A stretch of DNA of 64,000 nucleotides, taken from contig CP136534.1 of assembly GCA_051016205.1 (NCBI GenBank), positions 2,294,001 through 2,358,000 of the forward strand, written 5' to 3'. Source of the DNA: Acuticoccus sp051016205 (lineage in GTDB: Bacteria > Pseudomonadota > Alphaproteobacteria > Rhizobiales > Amorphaceae). This document shows, piece by piece, positions 61,365 through 64,000 of the stretch. Within the stretch, counting starts at the first letter, position 1. Each line of letters begins with the position of its first letter. A model generated the notes under the pieces. It searched no databases. It was not told where the DNA came from and was given only the letters and a program-made list of their open reading frames with translations. The translations under genes were made by a program, and so were the position numbers.

Positions 61365-62288
61365 ATGGGGTTGGACAAATTGAAACCGCCGCGTCCGGAT
61401 CGGGACAAGCCGGTGGATCCGCAACTCGGTGACCTGCGGGCATTCGCAGCGGTGCACGAAAGCGGCAGTTTTTCGCGGGCGGCAGCGGCGCTTGGGATTA
61501 GCCAGCCAACAGTGTCGATCCGGATCCAAAACCTCGAGGACCATCTGGGCTTCAAGCTGATCGACCGCAAGCAGGGCAGCGCCCTCACCGAGATGGGGCG
61601 GCCGGTCTACGCGAGCGTCAAGCAAATCCTCGCTCAGATTGATGCCTTCGGTGCCACCGCACGCGGTCTGGAGGAACTGAAGACGGGCCATCTCCGGATC
61701 GGCTTCAGCACCCCGCCGCAGGCCATGGCGCTGATCGGTGCATACCGCCAGGCCGTGCCGGGTGTCCGCCTCAGCCTGCGCCAATCCGATACTTGGAGCC
61801 TCTTGGAGAACCTCAGGCAGTCCGTGATCGATCTGGCCATCATGACCATGGCGACCCCGCCCTCTGAAAAATTCTCTTATGTCTTGCTGGAGAAACAACG
61901 GCTTGCCGCGATGCTGCCGACGGGACACGCACTGGAGGGGATCGGGCCGGTCCCGTGGCGCCGCCTGTTCGAGGAACGCATCCTTTTGCGCAGGGCGCCG
62001 TCGATGACCTTCACGCAGATCGAGCGCGAGGCGGCAGATCATGGTCTTTCGCTCGACCCGTTCCTGGAGCTGCCGAGCCGCGAGGCAATCAAGGAAGCGG
62101 TTGCCTGCGGTCTCGGGGTCGGGATTGCTTTCGCCTCCGAGATCGGATCGGACAGCCGGATTGCAACCGTCGAGATCGCCGACGCCGAACGGGCCAATGC
62201 AGTTTATGTGGTCGGTCCGGAGGATCTGGGCGGATTGCCCGCCATCGCCGAGTTCATGTCGATCGCCCGTTCCGCAGCCTTCGAATAG
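61365..62288 (+). CDS. LysR-family transcriptional regulator
   Basis: 307 residues, intact. A polar 18-residue head is followed by the HTH (LGDLRAFAAVHESGSFSRAA, AALGISQPTVSIRIQNLEDH) and effector domain (LKTGHLRIGFSTPPQAMALI, LSLRQSDTWSLLENLRQSVI, IKEAVACGLGVGIAFASEIG). LysR regulators of this form are found next to aminoethylphosphonate genes in proteobacteria, and the divergent PhnZ-like gene fits. A LysR box is visible in the shared promoter region. The ligand is probably the phosphonate substrate or its aldehyde product. Confidence 0.92.
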   Translation: MGLDKLKPPRPDRDKPVDPQLGDLRAFAAVHESGSFSRAAAALGISQPTVSIRIQNLEDHLGFKLIDRKQGSALTEMGRPVYASVKQILAQIDAFGATARGLEELKTGHLRIGFSTPPQAMALIGAYRQAVPGVRLSLRQSDTWSLLENLRQSVIDLAIMTMATPPSEKFSYVLLEKQRLAAMLPTGHALEGIGPVPWRRLFEERILLRRAPSMTFTQIEREAADHGLSLDPFLELPSREAIKEAVACGLGVGIAFASEIGSDSRIATVEIADAERANAVYVVGPEDLGGLPAIAEFMSIARSAAFE

Positions 62289-62519
62289 CAAATGCTGCGG
62301 GCCCACGGCACAATGTCCGAATTGCGAACCGTTGCGGCACGGAGCTGGTGTCCATTCATTTGGTGGTGACACCGGCACGACGCCCAGCCGGACGCCAACG
62401 TGCCAAATACCATCTCACGTACGTGTTCGGGCACCCAACCGAGCTGCGCGGCATCCGGAAGGTCGCACCACTGTCATACGAATTACAAATGACTGTGGAA
62501 TATACTATTGAGACTATAA

Positions 62520-63455
62520 ATGACGCGCCACTGTGGCGAACGAGGGGGGACCTCCGGTTTGCTGGATGCTTTCTCAGCCCCCGGGACATTCTGGCGCGGC
62601 AATGTTCATGGCCACTCCACGCGCAGCGATGGAAGAAAATCGCCTGAAGAGGCCTGCGCCGAGTATCGGGACGCAGGTTATGACTTCGTCTGCTTGAGCG
62701 ACCACTTTCGCGAACGATACGGCTACCCAATAACCGACACACGCGGGTTCCGATCGGACGGTTTCACCACGATCATCGGCGCCGAACTGCACGCGCCGCA
62801 GACCTCGCGGGGTATCGAATGGCATATCCTCGCCGTCGGACTGCCGCTCGGTTTCGAGCCGCCGTCAAACGGCGAAACCGGACCACAGCTCGCGCGCCGC
62901 GCGGTGGGCGCCGGCGCCTTTATCGCGATTGCACACCCGCATTGGTCCCAGCTCCAGATCGAGGACGGCATAGCGCTCGACGCCGCCCATGCGGTGGAGG
63001 TCTACAACCATACCAGCGCCGTCCACTGCGCGCGCGGCGACGGTATGGTGTTCCTCGACGGTATGCTCTCCGCCGGTCGCCGCCTCAACGCCATCGCAGT
63101 CGACGATAGCCACTGGAAGAACGGCGATGCCTTCGGTGCGTGGCTCATGGTCAAGGCCGCCGAGAACACGCCGGATGCCCTCCTTTCCGCGCTGCGCGAT
63201 GGCCACTTCTACGCGACCGAGGGTCCGCAGATCCACGACATTGCCCGCGACGGCGACATGCTGACCATCCGGTGCTCACCGGCCCGGGCGGCGATGATCG
63301 TCGGCCCCGCTTCGCAAAATGCCAATGACCACGGGCGCGATCTGTCCCGGTTTCACCTTCCGCTTGCGACCATCGAGGGCGGTTGGTGTCGCGCCGTTAT
63401 CGTCGACGCCGCCGGGCGGCGAGCATGGTCGAACCCGCTGTGGTTCGAACACTGA
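62520..63455 (+). CDS. PHP-domain (CehA/McbA-like) phosphoesterase
   Basis: 311 residues from ATG 62520. PHP metal-site motifs: FWRGNVHGHSTRSDGRKSPE (HxHxxxSDG), YDFVCLSDHFRERYG (SDH), TTIIGAELHAPQTSRGIEWH (E and H), FIAIAHPHWSQLQ (H) and AIAVDDSHWKNGDAFGAWLM (DxH), enough for a trinuclear or dinuclear metal centre. The C-terminal beta-rich part (MLTIRCSPARAAMIVGPASQ) is typical of the CehA/McbA group. Such enzymes hydrolyse phosphate esters or related bonds. It lies 230 bp after the LysR gene and 28 bp before an ABC receptor gene, so probably in a transport-hydrolysis operon. Confidence 0.85.
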   Translation: MTRHCGERGGTSGLLDAFSAPGTFWRGNVHGHSTRSDGRKSPEEACAEYRDAGYDFVCLSDHFRERYGYPITDTRGFRSDGFTTIIGAELHAPQTSRGIEWHILAVGLPLGFEPPSNGETGPQLARRAVGAGAFIAIAHPHWSQLQIEDGIALDAAHAVEVYNHTSAVHCARGDGMVFLDGMLSAGRRLNAIAVDDSHWKNGDAFGAWLMVKAAENTPDALLSALRDGHFYATEGPQIHDIARDGDMLTIRCSPARAAMIVGPASQNANDHGRDLSRFHLPLATIEGGWCRAVIVDAAGRRAWSNPLWFEH

Positions 63456-63483
63456 TTTGTCGTGCTCACAGGGAGCTGCACGA

Positions 63484-64000
63484 ATGAATACACTCATCGC
63501 CACGACCCTGTTTGCCATAGCGTTGGTCAGCCCGGGGCAGGCGCAGACCCTGCGTATCCCAGTTTCGACGCACATCACAAACATGGATCCGCAGCACCAG
63601 ACGGGAAACAACGACGCCCCGATCATGTATCAGGTCTTCGATAAGCTGATCGAACGCGACCTATTCTCCAACTCGCTCACGTTCCGGCCGGCCCTCGCCA
63701 CCGAATGGACAAAGGTCGAGCCCACGGTCTGGGAGTTGAAGCTCCGCCCCGGCGTGAAGACGCATGACGGCACGACCATGGATGCCGAAGTTGTCGAGTT
63801 TTCGCTCAACCGGGTGTTCTTCAACGAAGACCCGGAGTCTTCATCCACCTGGGGCCGCTGGCTTTACAATTTCGAGAAAGTCGAAGTCGTAGATCCCCTT
63901 ACCGTCCGCATCCACGCAGTGCGCGAAGACGCCAACTTCGCGACCCTGGTCTCGGCCCGCACGGCCGGCATCATCTCCAAGGAACACTATGAGGCGATGG
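63484..64000 (+). CDS. ABC transporter family-5 binding protein (DppA/OppA-like), partial
   Basis: 172 residues visible; the gene runs off the window end. A signal peptide (TLIATTLFAIALVSPGQA) precedes TLRIPVSTHITNMDPQHQTG, APIMYQVFDKLIERDLFSNS, FRPALATEWTKVEPTVWELK and LRPGVKTHDGTTMDAEVVEF SLNRV, the SBP_bac_5 family layout. These receptors bind peptides, nickel chelates or glycerophospho-type solutes for an ABC importer whose permeases and ATPases should follow beyond 64000. In context with PhnZ and PHP genes, an organophosphonate or phosphoester ligand is plausible. Confidence 0.9.
   Translation, partial: MNTLIATTLFAIALVSPGQAQTLRIPVSTHITNMDPQHQTGNNDAPIMYQVFDKLIERDLFSNSLTFRPALATEWTKVEPTVWELKLRPGVKTHDGTTMDAEVVEFSLNRVFFNEDPESSSTWGRWLYNFEKVEVVDPLTVRIHAVREDANFATLVSARTAGIISKEHYEAM

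Noticed and set aside
1..64000. CRISPR arrays
   Set aside because: No series of regularly spaced direct repeats was seen; the only tandem repeat is the two-copy 119-bp duplication.

Overview
The window looks like an accessory region of a GC-rich alphaproteobacterium, most likely of the Hyphomicrobiales (Rhizobiales) type. This is inferred from two complete TRAP (DctPQM) systems, HutC-type GntR and LysR regulators, a DUF2924 plus large serine recombinase pair, DUF899 and AHSA1/ArsR genes, and IS families common in that group. There are no rRNA genes and no core operon. The only stable RNA I recognise is a tRNA-Gln(CTG) at 24383-24456 on the minus strand. Roughly a third of the window is insertion sequences or broken genes.

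Layout. 1-6.6 kb is an IS graveyard: IS630 and IS5 tails, an IS5 with a frameshifted transposase, an IS110, a complete IS3 with both inverted repeats, then decayed ParB-like, IS1595 and IS3 pieces. 6.9-18.8 kb is an intact catabolic and uptake island: TRAP system 1 (minus), divergent from a HutC-type repressor and a cytoplasmic PhnD-like protein; then a TPR protein and an ornithine-cyclodeaminase-like enzyme (minus), divergent from TRAP system 2 and a flavin oxidoreductase. 18.8-24.5 kb holds a second, decayed IS3, a RimK-like ATP-grasp ligase, a two-gene module of a ribbon-helix-helix-like protein and an uncharacterised partner, a valine-rich leader peptide with a terminator in front of a frameshifted Bcr/CflA-type exporter, and the tRNA. 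24.7-43.5 kb is a redox and detoxification region: glycosyltransferase, VOC, AHSA1/ArsR, three GSTs, DUF899, rhodanese, DoxX/MarR, and LysR with SDR and azoreductase. Many of its genes are frameshifted or carry stops, and two sets of clear operator palindromes are visible. 43.5-46.8 kb is a second IS cluster (internally deleted IS66, IS110 with a nonsense codon and a candidate bridge RNA, IS3). 47-54.1 kb carries a secreted metallophosphoesterase, the DUF2924/serine recombinase module and a full IS630.

54.4-59.4 kb is the most interesting part. It is a tightly coupled three-gene operon of a PD-(D/E)XK-type nuclease-like protein, a probable winged-helix protein and a 1062-residue protein with two separate P-loop ATPase domains, the second HerA/FtsK-like. 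I do not recognise it as a named system; its build is that of an anti-phage or anti-plasmid system. Its first gene is cut off at the 5' end and broken by a perfect 119-bp tandem duplication whose loss would restore the frame exactly.

59.4-60.5 kb is a mosaic of an IS5 head, an ABC binding-protein tail and a DUF1275 fragment. 60.7-64 kb looks like part of a phosphonate or phosphoester utilisation locus: a PhnZ-like HD oxygenase, a divergent LysR with a visible LysR box, a PHP-type phosphoesterase and a family-5 ABC binding protein that runs off the end.
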